A stretch of DNA of 64,000 bases, taken from the NCBI RefSeq assembly GCF_007992435.1, contig NZ_BKAG01000032.1, positions 18,095 to 82,094 of the forward strand. The letters run 5' to 3'. Shown in pieces: positions 55,116 through 63,963 of this stretch. Each line of letters opens with the position of its first letter. Positions within the stretch are counted from its first letter, which is position 1. Under the pieces are notes generated by a model, which saw only the letters and a program-made list of their open reading frames with translations, was not told where the DNA came from and did no database searches. The position numbers were made by a program, and so were the translations under genes. Source of the stretch: Prosthecobacter gellanilyticus (GTDB taxonomy: Bacteria; Verrucomicrobiota; Verrucomicrobiia; Verrucomicrobiales; Verrucomicrobiaceae).

Positions 55116-56396
55116 ATGTCCGCTTCCCAGCCTAGCAATATTCGCAGAGTCGTCATCGCGAGCTTCATCGGCACCACGATCGAGTGGTATGACTTCTTCC
55201 TGTATGGCACGGCGGCGGCGCTGGTGTTTAACAAGCTGTTCTTTCCCTCGGTCGACCCGGTGACGGGGACGATGGCGGCCTTCATGACTTTTGCGGTGGG
55301 CTTCTTTGCGCGGCCGCTGGGTGGCATTGTGTTCGGGCACTTTGGCGACAAGATCGGGCGCAAGTCCATGCTGGTGACCACGCTGATGATGATGGGCGTT
55401 GCGACGGTGCTGATCGGCGTGCTGCCGACCTATGACCAGATCGGTGTGGCGGCTCCGGTGTTGCTGGTGGCGCTACGATTCATCCAGGGATTCGGTGTCG
55501 GCGGTGAGTGGGGCGGCGCGGTGTTGATGGCCGTGGAGCATGGGCATGAGGGCAAGCGCGGTTTCCACGCGAGCTGGGTGCAGGCCGGTGTGCCGGTGGG
55601 GCTGCTGCTGGCGAACGGTGTGTTCAGGCTGGCCTCGTCCATGGATGAGAAAGCCTTTTTGGCCTGGGGATGGAGAATTCCCTTTTTGTTAGGCGTTCTT
55701 TTGCTGCTGGTGGGCATGTTCATCCGGATGAAGATCATGGAGAGCCCGATTTTCACGGAGGCCAAGGCGGCTGATCCAGGGCCGAAGGTGCCGATCCTGG
55801 CGGTGATCCGTGATCATCCGCGTAATGTGATCCTCTCCATGGGCGCGCGCTTTGCGGAGAATGCTTTCTTCTACATTTTCACGGTGTTGGTGCTCAGCTT
55901 TGGCTCGCAGCAGCTGGGGATCAGCAAGGACTTTTTGCTGAATGCAGTGCTGCTGGGGTCGGCGGTGCAGTTGGTCGCGATTCCGTGGTTTGGCGCGCTT
56001 TCGGACAAGGTCGGCAGAAGGCCGGTTTACCTCGGCGGGGCTTTGTTTTTGACGCTTTTTGCCTTTCCGTTCTTTTGGATGATGGAGAGCCGGCAGAGCG
56101 GCCTGATCATGCTCGCGGTGGTGATCGGTCTCGTGGGCCATGCGGCGATGTATGGGCCGCAGGCGGCGTTCTTTTCGGAGCTCTTTGGGACGCGTGTGCG
56201 CTACAGCGGGGCTTCGCTGGGGTATCAGCTCGCGTCACCACTCGCGGGTGGGTTGGCGCCGCTGATCGCGACGAAGCTGCTGGAGAAAAGCAGCGGCAAG
56301 CCGTGGCCGGTGGCGGTTTATTTGATCGTGATGGGAGTGATCACGCTGGTGAGCGTGTGGCTGGTGGAGGAGACGAACAGGAAGAGATTGGATTAG
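55116..56396 (+). CDS. MFS transporter, metabolite:H+ symporter (MHS) type
   Basis: 426 residues, 12 helices. The N-terminus ASFIGTTIEWYDFFLYGTAAAL is the MHS family hallmark (TxIEWYDFF). Loop motifs are HFGDKIGRKSMLV and ALSDKVGRRPVYL, with RFIQGFGVGGEWGGAVLMAVEH between helices 4 and 5. Known members carry shikimate, alpha-ketoglutarate, proline/betaine or citrate with protons. It is the second gene after the ThuA-domain gene. A GTTAGGC word with TTTTT flank at 55688 encodes Leu-Leu-Gly using TTA. Confidence 0.9.
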   Translation: MSASQPSNIRRVVIASFIGTTIEWYDFFLYGTAAALVFNKLFFPSVDPVTGTMAAFMTFAVGFFARPLGGIVFGHFGDKIGRKSMLVTTLMMMGVATVLIGVLPTYDQIGVAAPVLLVALRFIQGFGVGGEWGGAVLMAVEHGHEGKRGFHASWVQAGVPVGLLLANGVFRLASSMDEKAFLAWGWRIPFLLGVLLLLVGMFIRMKIMESPIFTEAKAADPGPKVPILAVIRDHPRNVILSMGARFAENAFFYIFTVLVLSFGSQQLGISKDFLLNAVLLGSAVQLVAIPWFGALSDKVGRRPVYLGGALFLTLFAFPFFWMMESRQSGLIMLAVVIGLVGHAAMYGPQAAFFSELFGTRVRYSGASLGYQLASPLAGGLAPLIATKLLEKSSGKPWPVAVYLIVMGVITLVSVWLVEETNRKRLD

Positions 56397-56431
56397 ATCG
56401 AGTGTCGTGATGTGATCATCCTATCAAGCGC

Positions 56432-56512
56432 ATGAGACGCGCTTTCAGCGCTTTGCGGTCTGCTTTCTCGCAGGTCCCTGGGGTTGAAACCCCAGGCTAT
56501 GATGAGACGCGC
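56432..56512. repeat. REP-like element: hairpin flanked by 11-base direct repeats
   Basis: ATGAGACGCGC occurs at 56432-56442 and again at 56502-56512. Between them is a hairpin with a 7-base-pair stem, CCTGGGG-TTGAAA-CCCCAGG (56477-56496). No T-run follows on the plus side. It lies between convergent genes and may act as a terminator or be a dispersed repeat. Confidence 0.6.
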
Positions 56513-56561
56513 ACGTTGGCACTTTGAGATCCGAGCCAAAGACTTTCGCAAAAAGCGCTTA

Positions 56562-59500
56562 TCACATCGAGCGGCGGCGGCGCATGAGGAGGGTGATCAT
56601 GGAGAGGCCGAAGAGCAGGAACTTGCCGGGTTCGGGGATGATGGTGACGACGGTGAGGGTGAGGGCTCCGCCGTTGGTGGAGATGTTCCAGAAGCCGGTG
56701 CCGGTGATGTCGGGGAGATCGAAGTTGCCTTCGTTGAGGGCGGAGTCGGCGCCGGTGCGCATGTTGGTGCCCCAGGAGAAGCCGCCTTCGGTGAGGAGGC
56801 CGCCCCAGTCGATGAGTTGGAAGGTATCGCCCACGGTCGGGACATAGCTGCCGCCATTGAGGACGATGCGGCTGAAGTTGTTGAGGGTGAGATTGCCGGC
56901 GACGTGGAGGGAATCGAAGGCGAGATTCGAGTTGCCGGTGGAGCCGGTGACCTGGAACTCGGCAACGGTGTTGATAGTCGTGGGTGTGAAGGAGAGGGTG
57001 CCGACATTCAGTCTGCCGATGGCAGCACCGCCCTGGTCGCCAGGTTTCAAGGTGCCCTGGATGATGGAGACGGCATTGACGCTGCCGGTGCCGGAGATCA
57101 CGGCGCCGCTGCCTGAGAGAGTGAGCAGACCCTGGCCGGCGCTGCCGATGCCTGCGAGGCCTACCTGGAGATTTCCCGCGGAGACGGCGGTGGGGCCGGT
57201 GTAGGTGTTGGCGCCTGCGAGCACGGTGGTGCCAGTGCCAACTTTGGTTAGGCCGTAGACGCCTGAAACGGGAGCGTGGATGGTGAGATCTCCACTGCCG
57301 CCAATGCTGGAGTTTGCCGCGAGGGTGACGGAGGTGAGATTAGCCGTGGCGCTGGCAGTGCCGCCCTGGATGCCGACGCTTGGCGCAGAGGTGTAGCCGC
57401 TCCCCGCCTGTGTCATGGCAAAGCCGAGCAGGGCGAAATTGGTGTCATTGCCATCGATGACAGCGCCGGTGCCGCCGGTGACGGTGACCGTGGGGGTGGA
57501 GGTGAAGCCAGTGCCGGAGTTCACAATGTTCAGGCCCGCGATGGTGAAGTTGGTGGAGTTTCCCGTGGCGGTGGGGGTGGTGCCGGCAAAGCTGGTGGTG
57601 CCGCCGGAGAAAGTGGCGGTGGGAGTGGTGCTGAAGCCGGAGCCTGGACTGGTGATGCTGATGCCAGTGACGTAACCATTCCCATCGAGTACGGCCACGC
57701 CCGTGGCACCGTTTTGCAATGTTACACTCGGTGCCACCGAGTAGCTCGTGGTGGTGCCAGGAACGGCAGCGGGAATGGTGAAGGAGGAATTTGTTAGGCC
57801 AACCAGGGCCGTGACGACTGCGCCGGTTCCACCACTCACGGTGATCACGGGCGCCAGACCGAAGCCGCTGCCGCCGTTGGTGAGGGCGAGGCTGGATGAG
57901 GAGAGCCCGAGCACGGCTTTGGCGGTCGCCGGGATCCCTGTGCCGGGAGCATCCAATGTTAGGCTGGCACCTGCGGCCCAGCCGGTGGTGCTGGCGGATG
58001 AAACACTGAGGGAGGCGACGCCATTGCCGATGCTGGCGGGTGTGGAGCTGTTGTTCACCAGGGCTCCGAGGCCACCGATGCCATCGCCACGAAGAGTGAT
58101 GACTTCCTGGACCATGGACTGGCCGTTGAGATCCAGCGTGGCACCTGCTTGCACACTCGTGCCAGCGGTGCCGGAGGCCAGTGATACGCCGCCATGACCA
58201 AGGGCATTCGCGTGAGCGATCTGCAGGGTGCCTGCGGCAATGGTGGTGGTGCCGTTGTAGGTGTTCGCAGAGCCGAGGGTGAAAGTGCCTGTGCCGCTTT
58301 TGATGAAGCTGATGTTGTTGTTGAGATGCTGATCCAGCACGCCAGTGCCACCGAGAGTGCCGGTGTAGGTCTGCGTGCCGCTGGCTTTGATCTCCAGCAG
58401 GCTGTTGGCGGTGCTGGTGCCGCCGGTGACGGCATTCGCTGTGCCAGTGCCAGCGGTGGACAGTCCGGCGACAGTTTGCGAGTAGCCGTTGAGCTGAAGC
58501 GTGCCGGAGTTAGTGCCTGCGCCTAACACGACATTCGTGCTTGTGGGCAGACGGTCATTGCCGAGGTTGATGCGCAGCGTGCCGTTTTCCACCTGGGTAT
58601 CGCCAGCATAGCTGTTGTCGCGAGCGGAGAGCACAAGGACACCGGGGCCTGATTTCAGCAGGTTTCCAGAGCCGGTGACATTTCCTGTGAAGGTGAGCTG
58701 GGAAAGGCTGCCAGCGACGGTGCCATTGTCCACCTGGATGCGCGAGGTGCTTTGCAGCACGATCTCGCGGTCGAGCGTGGTGCGCGGATCAGCGCGCGAG
58801 GAGCCCGCTGTCTGGTCGATGAGGCGGATGGCGCCATTGCCATTGAGACCGAGGCCATTGATGACGAAGCGGCCCGAGGCAGCCATGCTGAAGGTGTCCG
58901 TGCCGTCGTCATTGACCTCATAGGAGCCGCCGCTGTTGACGGTGATGGAGGCTGCGCTGTTGAGCTGCGGGCTGGACATGCGCAGAGCGCCGTTGTTGAT
59001 GATAATGGCTCCGGAGAAGGAGCTGCCATTGCTGCCGACACTGACAATGCCGGAGCCGGCCAGCGTGAGTGGTCCCGTGCCATTGAATCCGTTGCCTTCG
59101 ATGCTCTGGTTGGCGGTGAAATTGAAGGTGGCTCCGGCAGGGCCGACGGTGATGACGCGGTTCGCGGAGTTGATGGTGCCCAAGGTGCCGCCACTGGGAA
59201 GGGCGAGGGTGCCGCCGTGAATGATGATGTCGGTGGTGACAGCGCCGAGGTTGGCTGCGGCGGTGACGGTCACGGTGCCGCCATTGATGTACGTGTTGCC
59301 GGTGTAGGTGTTCGTGCCGGTGAGGATGAGATTGCCATCGCCCGATTTGATCAAACTGGTGCCTGCCACTGTGTCTGGAATCACGGAGTGGATGCTGAGC
59401 GCGCCAGCCGTGCTGTTTTGATGAATGACGAACTCGTTTGTGGAGGAGGAAAGAGTGCCGCGGCGGGTGGTGGCACCGATGCTGGTGGCTCCTGCCGTTG

Positions 59501-61460
59501 GCGAGACGAGGATGCCGCCGCTTTCGATGGTGAGCGTGCCCTGAGTGGTCGAATTGAAAGCGACTGCCGAGGTGCCGGTGATGCGCAGTGTGCCGGTGGT
59601 GCCGCCACCGCTGGGCAGCGTGGTAGTGGCGGCGGAGAGGCTGGTGTGCTGGCCGGTGGCGAAGCTGGTCGTATAGCTGCCGGAAGCGAGGGCGGTGACA
59701 TTGCCTCCGCCGCCATTCACGGCCCAGTCGGTGCGATTGAAGGTGGCGTAAGCACCAAGGATGTTGAGGGCGTTGTTGCCGTTGCCTATGGTGATGGCGG
59801 CCACGCCTGTGCCTGTGTTGGTGGTGGAGAAATCCGTCGTGGTGCCGGTGTTGCGGGTGATGGTACCCAGGTTCAGCGTGGCGTTTTGATCCAGACCGCT
59901 GGTCACAGAAATACGCGCACTACCGCCGAGAGGTGCGGTGCTGTTTCCCAACGTCGTGGCGCTCACTGTCTGGCTGCTGCTGGCGCTAGCATTGCCGATG
60001 AGGCTGATGGAACCGCCATTCAAGATGAGTCCGGCAGTGCTGCTGATCTTGGTGCTGTTGTTCGTGCTGTGATTGAGCTGGAGGGTGCCGGCGTTCACGG
60101 TGGTGGTGCCGGTGAAAGTGTTTGCGCCATAGAGAGCCACGGTGCCGCCGCCGGTCACAATGAGTGTGTCCGTGGTGCCGGTGGCCGAGGTGGCGCGCAG
60201 AAGGTTGCCGGTGAACTCGACGGTGCCAGCAGTTGCGGAAATAATAGTTAGGCCTTTCGCGGCTCCACTGTTGGTGCCCAGGGTGACATTGCCGCTGTAG
60301 GTGGCGGTGCCGCTGGTATTGAGTCCGCCCAGGGTGTAGACACCGGAGCTGCCGGTTTGAAGACGGATGTTGCGACCGATGGAGACTCCCGGTGTGTCGA
60401 TGAGCAATGAGGCGATGCTAGAACCGCTGGTGTTTCCCACCAGCACCTCCGTGGTGGCATTGCCGAGGGCACCTGCGCTGCCACTGGGTGCATTGGCAGA
60501 GACGATGATCTTGCCCGCCGTGATGGAGGTGGCACCGGTGTAGTTGCTCGTCGCGTTGGAAAGCACCAGGGTATGGCTGACTCCTGAGACGGTCAGGTTG
60601 CCGGCAGCGCCGGTCATCTGGCCGGAATACTGATACCAGCCTGCGGAGGACACGTTGATGTTCACAGTGGTGCGGACGGTGCCCGCGCCTGACATGGCGC
60701 CGAAGGACTCGCCATTGCCATTGAAGTCAAAGGTGGCCCCGGACTGCACATTGAGCACGGCGGAGGCGCTGAGGAGGTCCCCGCCTGTGCTGCCGGCAAA
60801 GCGCACGGTGCCGGTGCCGCCGACATTGAGGGTGAAGTTGGTGAGATTGCCGAGGTTACCGATGCTGAAGCTGTTCGCCGTGGCGTTGTTGTTGATGGCG
60901 TTGATGACAAGGCCGGTGTTTGTGCCCGTGCTGGCATAGGTGATGGCATCCGCCAGGGTGATGGTGCCTGTGCCGCTATTGAGCAAAGTTTGTTTGGTGC
61001 CGCTGGCATAGGTCTGCGTGCCATTGAGGAGCAAGGTGCCGGAGCCGGTGTTGCTCGTGATGCTGTTCGTGGCCCAGGTCAGGGGCGCGGTGAGGGTGGC
61101 ATTGCCTGCGCCTTCCAGGGAAACGGAGGGGATGGCCGAATCTGCGGTGCTGGTGAGAATCAGCGCACTGGCAGCGGGAGATGCGGCGAGCGTGACTGTG
61201 CCCGCGCTGTTGGTGAAGCGGATCTGGTTCAGGCTGAAATCGCCCAGGTCGTTTGTGCTGGTATAGCCCGTGCTGCCGCCAAAGATGAGCGAGGTGGTGC
61301 CGCTGCTCGTTGGTGCGCTGGAAGGGGACCAGCTGGCGTTGCTGCTCCAGGCTCCATCGGTAGTGTTCCAGATGGATTGAGCATTCAGTGGTGAGGGAAA
61401 CGTGGACAGCCATCCGATGGCCATGACGATCCAGAACCAGCAAGGTGTGAGCTTGGGCAT
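56562..61460 (-). CDS. Giant PEP-CTERM surface protein with autotransporter-associated strand repeats
   Basis: 1632 residues from the ATG at 61460 (signal peptide with hydrophobic WFWIVMAIGWLSTF, cleavage after PLNA). The chain is almost all Gly, Thr, Ser, Ala and Asn. Autotransporter-associated beta-strand repeats recur: LTGTNTYTGNTYINGGTV, LYGANTFTGTTTVNAGTLQL, LGSANTYNGTTTIAAGTLQI, LAGANTYTGPTAVSAGNLQV. A second repeat type near residues ~1220-1390 is GSGF-x3-P-x-V-T-V-SGGTG (four copies). There is no outer-membrane barrel. The C-terminus is IPEPGKFLLFGLSMITLLMRRRRSM, a PEP-CTERM signal. It is therefore a long beta-helical surface protein likely processed by the exosortase at 17520. Five GTTAGGC words lie inside. 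Confidence 0.9.
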   Translation of the reverse strand: MPKLTPCWFWIVMAIGWLSTFPSPLNAQSIWNTTDGAWSSNASWSPSSAPTSSGTTSLIFGGSTGYTSTNDLGDFSLNQIRFTNSAGTVTLAASPAASALILTSTADSAIPSVSLEGAGNATLTAPLTWATNSITSNTGSGTLLLNGTQTYASGTKQTLLNSGTGTITLADAITYASTGTNTGLVINAINNNATANSFSIGNLGNLTNFTLNVGGTGTVRFAGSTGGDLLSASAVLNVQSGATFDFNGNGESFGAMSGAGTVRTTVNINVSSAGWYQYSGQMTGAAGNLTVSGVSHTLVLSNATSNYTGATSITAGKIIVSANAPSGSAGALGNATTEVLVGNTSGSSIASLLIDTPGVSIGRNIRLQTGSSGVYTLGGLNTSGTATYSGNVTLGTNSGAAKGLTIISATAGTVEFTGNLLRATSATGTTDTLIVTGGGTVALYGANTFTGTTTVNAGTLQLNHSTNNSTKISSTAGLILNGGSISLIGNASASSSQTVSATTLGNSTAPLGGSARISVTSGLDQNATLNLGTITRNTGTTTDFSTTNTGTGVAAITIGNGNNALNILGAYATFNRTDWAVNGGGGNVTALASGSYTTSFATGQHTSLSAATTTLPSGGGTTGTLRITGTSAVAFNSTTQGTLTIESGGILVSPTAGATSIGATTRRGTLSSSTNEFVIHQNSTAGALSIHSVIPDTVAGTSLIKSGDGNLILTGTNTYTGNTYINGGTVTVTAAANLGAVTTDIIIHGGTLALPSGGTLGTINSANRVITVGPAGATFNFTANQSIEGNGFNGTGPLTLAGSGIVSVGSNGSSFSGAIIINNGALRMSSPQLNSAASITVNSGGSYEVNDDGTDTFSMAASGRFVINGLGLNGNGAIRLIDQTAGSSRADPRTTLDREIVLQSTSRIQVDNGTVAGSLSQLTFTGNVTGSGNLLKSGPGVLVLSARDNSYAGDTQVENGTLRINLGNDRLPTSTNVVLGAGTNSGTLQLNGYSQTVAGLSTAGTGTANAVTGGTSTANSLLEIKASGTQTYTGTLGGTGVLDQHLNNNISFIKSGTGTFTLGSANTYNGTTTIAAGTLQIAHANALGHGGVSLASGTAGTSVQAGATLDLNGQSMVQEVITLRGDGIGGLGALVNNSSTPASIGNGVASLSVSSASTTGWAAGASLTLDAPGTGIPATAKAVLGLSSSSLALTNGGSGFGLAPVITVSGGTGAVVTALVGLTNSSFTIPAAVPGTTTSYSVAPSVTLQNGATGVAVLDGNGYVTGISITSPGSGFSTTPTATFSGGTTSFAGTTPTATGNSTNFTIAGLNIVNSGTGFTSTPTVTVTGGTGAVIDGNDTNFALLGFAMTQAGSGYTSAPSVGIQGGTASATANLTSVTLAANSSIGGSGDLTIHAPVSGVYGLTKVGTGTTVLAGANTYTGPTAVSAGNLQVGLAGIGSAGQGLLTLSGSGAVISGTGSVNAVSIIQGTLKPGDQGGAAIGRLNVGTLSFTPTTINTVAEFQVTGSTGNSNLAFDSLHVAGNLTLNNFSRIVLNGGSYVPTVGDTFQLIDWGGLLTEGGFSWGTNMRTGADSALNEGNFDLPDITGTGFWNISTNGGALTLTVVTIIPEPGKFLLFGLSMITLLMRRRRSM

Positions 61461-61664
61461 GAGGGCAGAGGCGCGCCATGGCCTCAGCCTGACATCAGGC
61501 TGGAAACACACGGTGCTTATTGAGGGGGGACGCCCGTGTAGGCCCGCCCGGGCACCGTTTCACCCAACGATCTTGTCACCAAATGCATGGAGCGCGCCCC
61601 ACTCTGATGTGAATGACCTCGAAGGGCCTAACAAAAAATCATGCGATAACAGGCTCTCCCGCCC
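61461..61664. other. Upstream region of the giant surface-protein gene
   Basis: About 200 bases between the surface-protein start and the kinase gene's stop, both on the minus strand. It holds a GCCTAAC word at 61626 with a six-A flank and short GC-rich inverted segments. No convincing promoter or small gene is seen. Confidence 0.4.
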
Positions 61665-63251
61665 TCAAGCGCGGTTGGTGAGGCTGAGGAGATTATGAAC
61701 GGCGGCGATGAGCTCCTCGGGATTGACGGGCTTGCCGAGATGGATCTGGAAGCCTGAGCGGAGGGTGCGGACGCGGTCCTCGGGGCGCATGAGCGCGGTG
61801 AGGGCCACCATGGGAATGGAGGCACCGCCGGAGAGTTTTTTCACCTCGCGGACGAGATCGTAGCCATCACGATCAGGCATGCCGATATCACTCAAGATGA
61901 GGTGAGGGCGGAATTCGGGGATGGCTGCGAGGGCATCATCTACGGAGGAGACGGCGTGGACGGTGGCCTTACTCATTTCCAGGATGCGCTTCAGCACGAG
62001 GAGCGAGTCCAGATCATTGTCCACAGTGAGGATGCGGTAGCCGTACAGGTCGGCTTCATCATGATTGTCATCCACCTCGGAGTTGCGCTGCTCGGAGGTG
62101 GATCTGGCCTCCTCATAATGGGTGACGACAACGGGCAGGCAGATAATGAAGACGGAGCCTTTGTCCCTGCCCTCGCTGCGGACAAGGATCTGGCCGCCGT
62201 GGAGCTCAGTGAGGTGCTTGGCGATGGACAGGCCGAGGCCAAGGCCGCCGTGACGACGGGTGCTGGAGGAGTCTGCCTGGCGGAAGCGGTCGAAAATGAC
62301 AGGGAGGATGTCCTCGAGAATGCCGATGCCATTGTCCCGCACGGCGAGCTCGAGATGGGAGCTGACCCGCTCAAGGGTGACGTGAATGCGCCCGCCTTTA
62401 GGAGTGAACTTCACGGCATTCGTCAGCAAGTTCCAGATGATCTGCTGGAGGCGAGTGCGGTCGCCCATGACAGCGCCGTTGATGCTGTCAAAAGCGGTGG
62501 TGAGGCGGATCTCCTTAGCTTTGACGACGGGTTCAATGGCGGCGATGGCGGCCGAGGTCACGGCGGGGACATCGAGGCTTTGGAGATCGAGCGCGATCTT
62601 GCCGGTTTCGATGCGGCTCATGTCGAGGAGGTCCTCGATCATCTGCACCTGGCTGCGCGCATTCCGCTCGATGGCGGCGAGACCTTCCTCGAGCTCGCCT
62701 GGGTTCAGACGGGTGTCCTTCAGGATCTCCAGCCAGCCGATGATGGCATTCAGCGGTGTGCGGAGCTCATGGGAGAGTGTGGCGACGAACTCGACCTTCA
62801 TGCGGTCCGCCTGCTTCATTTGCTCCAGCAGACGCGCCATCTCCCGCTGGGCCTGTTTTTGTGCGGTGATATCGCGGGCAATCTTCGAGGCGCCGATGAT
62901 GGTGCCGCTGGCATCACGCACCGGAGAGATGGTGACGGAGATCTCCACGAGACGACCGTCTTTGCGCACGCGCACCGTTTCGAAGTGGTCCACGCGCTCG
63001 CCTTTCTGCAGGCGGCGGAGAATCTCGGGCTCCTCCTGGAGGCGATCCGGCGGGATGAGGATGGAGATATGCTTTCCGATCACTTCCTCCGCCTCATAAC
63101 CAAAAATGCGCGCGGCCCCGATGTTCCAGCTTGTGATGATGCCTTCGAGGCTCTTGCTGACGATGGCGTCATCCGATGAATCCACGATGGCCGCCAGCCG
63201 GAGATCCGGCGGCGGGGCCGAAATGGCGCTGGAAGGAAGGGAATCTGCCAT
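61665..63251 (-). CDS. Soluble hybrid histidine kinase (PAS-HisKA-HATPase-REC)
   Basis: 528 residues with no membrane segment. A PAS domain spans ~18-130 (IVSKSLEGIITSWNIGAARIFGYEAEEVIGKHIS). The dimerisation domain has the phospho-acceptor His161 in ATLSHELRTPLN. The ATPase has the N box at NLLTNAVKFTP (~275-285), G1 at RDNGIGI and G2 at HGGLGLGLSIAKHL. A C-terminal receiver domain (~405-528) has Asp455 in LILSDIGMPDRDGYD and Lys507 in HLGKP. It senses an unknown cytoplasmic cue and probably relays to a separate phosphotransfer protein. No cognate regulator is adjacent. Confidence 0.93.
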   Translation of the reverse strand: MADSLPSSAISAPPPDLRLAAIVDSSDDAIVSKSLEGIITSWNIGAARIFGYEAEEVIGKHISILIPPDRLQEEPEILRRLQKGERVDHFETVRVRKDGRLVEISVTISPVRDASGTIIGASKIARDITAQKQAQREMARLLEQMKQADRMKVEFVATLSHELRTPLNAIIGWLEILKDTRLNPGELEEGLAAIERNARSQVQMIEDLLDMSRIETGKIALDLQSLDVPAVTSAAIAAIEPVVKAKEIRLTTAFDSINGAVMGDRTRLQQIIWNLLTNAVKFTPKGGRIHVTLERVSSHLELAVRDNGIGILEDILPVIFDRFRQADSSSTRRHGGLGLGLSIAKHLTELHGGQILVRSEGRDKGSVFIICLPVVVTHYEEARSTSEQRNSEVDDNHDEADLYGYRILTVDNDLDSLLVLKRILEMSKATVHAVSSVDDALAAIPEFRPHLILSDIGMPDRDGYDLVREVKKLSGGASIPMVALTALMRPEDRVRTLRSGFQIHLGKPVNPEELIAAVHNLLSLTNRA

Positions 63252-63269
63252 GGGATGGTACGGTGCAGA

Positions 63270-63294
63270 GTGTCAATCGTGACACTTTTGTCAA
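63270..63294 (-). promoter_or_regulatory. Inverted-repeat operator candidate and -35-like hexamer
   Basis: GTGTCA-ATCG-TGACAC (63270-63285) is a perfect 6-base inverted repeat 18 bases before the kinase start. A TTGACA (minus sense, 63294-63289) next to it matches the -35 consensus, but no good -10 is found 17 bases further on. It is a candidate regulator-binding site. Confidence 0.4.
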
Positions 63295-63403
63295 CGTGGC
63301 TGACTTCTCAGCAGGCCGTGTCCATGTTCTGCGATAGGGGGCTGGTGAGATTGACTACAAGAGGATCGGCTTCCGATCCTATGCAGGTCCCCATGGAGAG
63401 ATG

Positions 63404-63476
63404 CGCACCCGGCAGGGATCGAACCTGCGACCAGAGGATTAGAAATCCACTGCTCTATCCACTGAGCTACGGGTGC
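63404..63476 (-). tRNA. tRNA-Arg (anticodon UCU)
   Basis: Read on the minus strand, the 73-base sequence folds as a cloverleaf. The acceptor is GCACCCG / CGGGTGC. The D arm holds GCTC...GAGC, the anticodon loop TTTCTAA with anticodon TCT, and the T arm GCAGG-TTCGATC-CCTGC. One T-T mismatch sits in the anticodon stem (GTGGA/TCCTC). The discriminator base is G, and CCA is not encoded (CAT follows). It reads AGA arginine codons. Confidence 0.95.
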
Positions 63477-63646
63477 CTTGAGGAGGGCTGATTTACAGGG
63501 TTAGACGGGGTAATCAAGCCGCCGCGATGCGAAATCCGCTGCTCTGGGTGATGGGAGGGACGATTTTTAACCGCAGATGACGCGGAGGGCTCGGATGTTC
63601 TGATCAGAACCTTGGGGCTGAGTCTGTGCTTTGAGTGCCACCCCCC

Positions 63647-63683
63647 AAAAATACGTCCTGACCAGCGCGGGGCTGGTCAGGAC
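63647..63683 (-). terminator. Rho-independent terminator, minus strand
   Basis: A 12-base-pair stem GTCCTGACCAGC / GCTGGTCAGGAC (63655-63666 and 63672-63683) with a 5-base loop is followed, reading on the minus strand, by GTATTTTT. It would end a transcript coming from beyond the right edge. Bases 63477-63646 and 63684-63824 hold nothing else that I can support. Confidence 0.5.
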
Positions 63684-63824
63684 TTGGTGAACGCCTTCGA
63701 AGTGTTCCTCATTCCATTTCTGGGGAGAGGCTTTTCCGGTGTCCACTGGTAGATCGCATGAGGGGAAAAAGTGGATGGGTGGGCGGGGAGATTTTTTTCT
63801 GTGGGGAGGAGGGATGAGCGATCA

Positions 63825-63865
63825 GGGATGGGGGATGGGGGATGGGGGATGGGGGATGGGGGATG
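63825..63865. repeat. Tandem array of a 7-base unit
   Basis: About six copies of GGGGATG in tandem. Confidence 0.9.
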
Positions 63866-63882
63866 AGATATATGGGATAAGC

Positions 63883-63918
63883 GGTGGAGTGGTGGAGTGG
63901 TGGAGTGGTGGAGTGGTG
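63883..63918. repeat. Tandem array of an 8-base unit
   Basis: Four and a half copies of GGTGGAGT in tandem, 17 bases after the first array. Confidence 0.9.
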
Positions 63919-63929
63919 TTGGGCAGCGG

Positions 63930-63963
63930 GCGGTGAGCGGTGAGCGGTGAGCGGTGAGCGGTG
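63930..63963. repeat. Tandem array of a 7-base unit
   Basis: About five copies of GCGGTGA in tandem, 11 bases after the second array. Confidence 0.9.

Noticed and set aside
58752..60251. Plus-strand open frame of about 499 codons
   Set aside because: Antisense to the repeat-rich surface protein; its Gly/Ala-rich composition is a mirror of the repeats.
63825..63963. CRISPR array
   Set aside because: Units are 7-8 bases in direct tandem with no spacers, and no cas genes are present.
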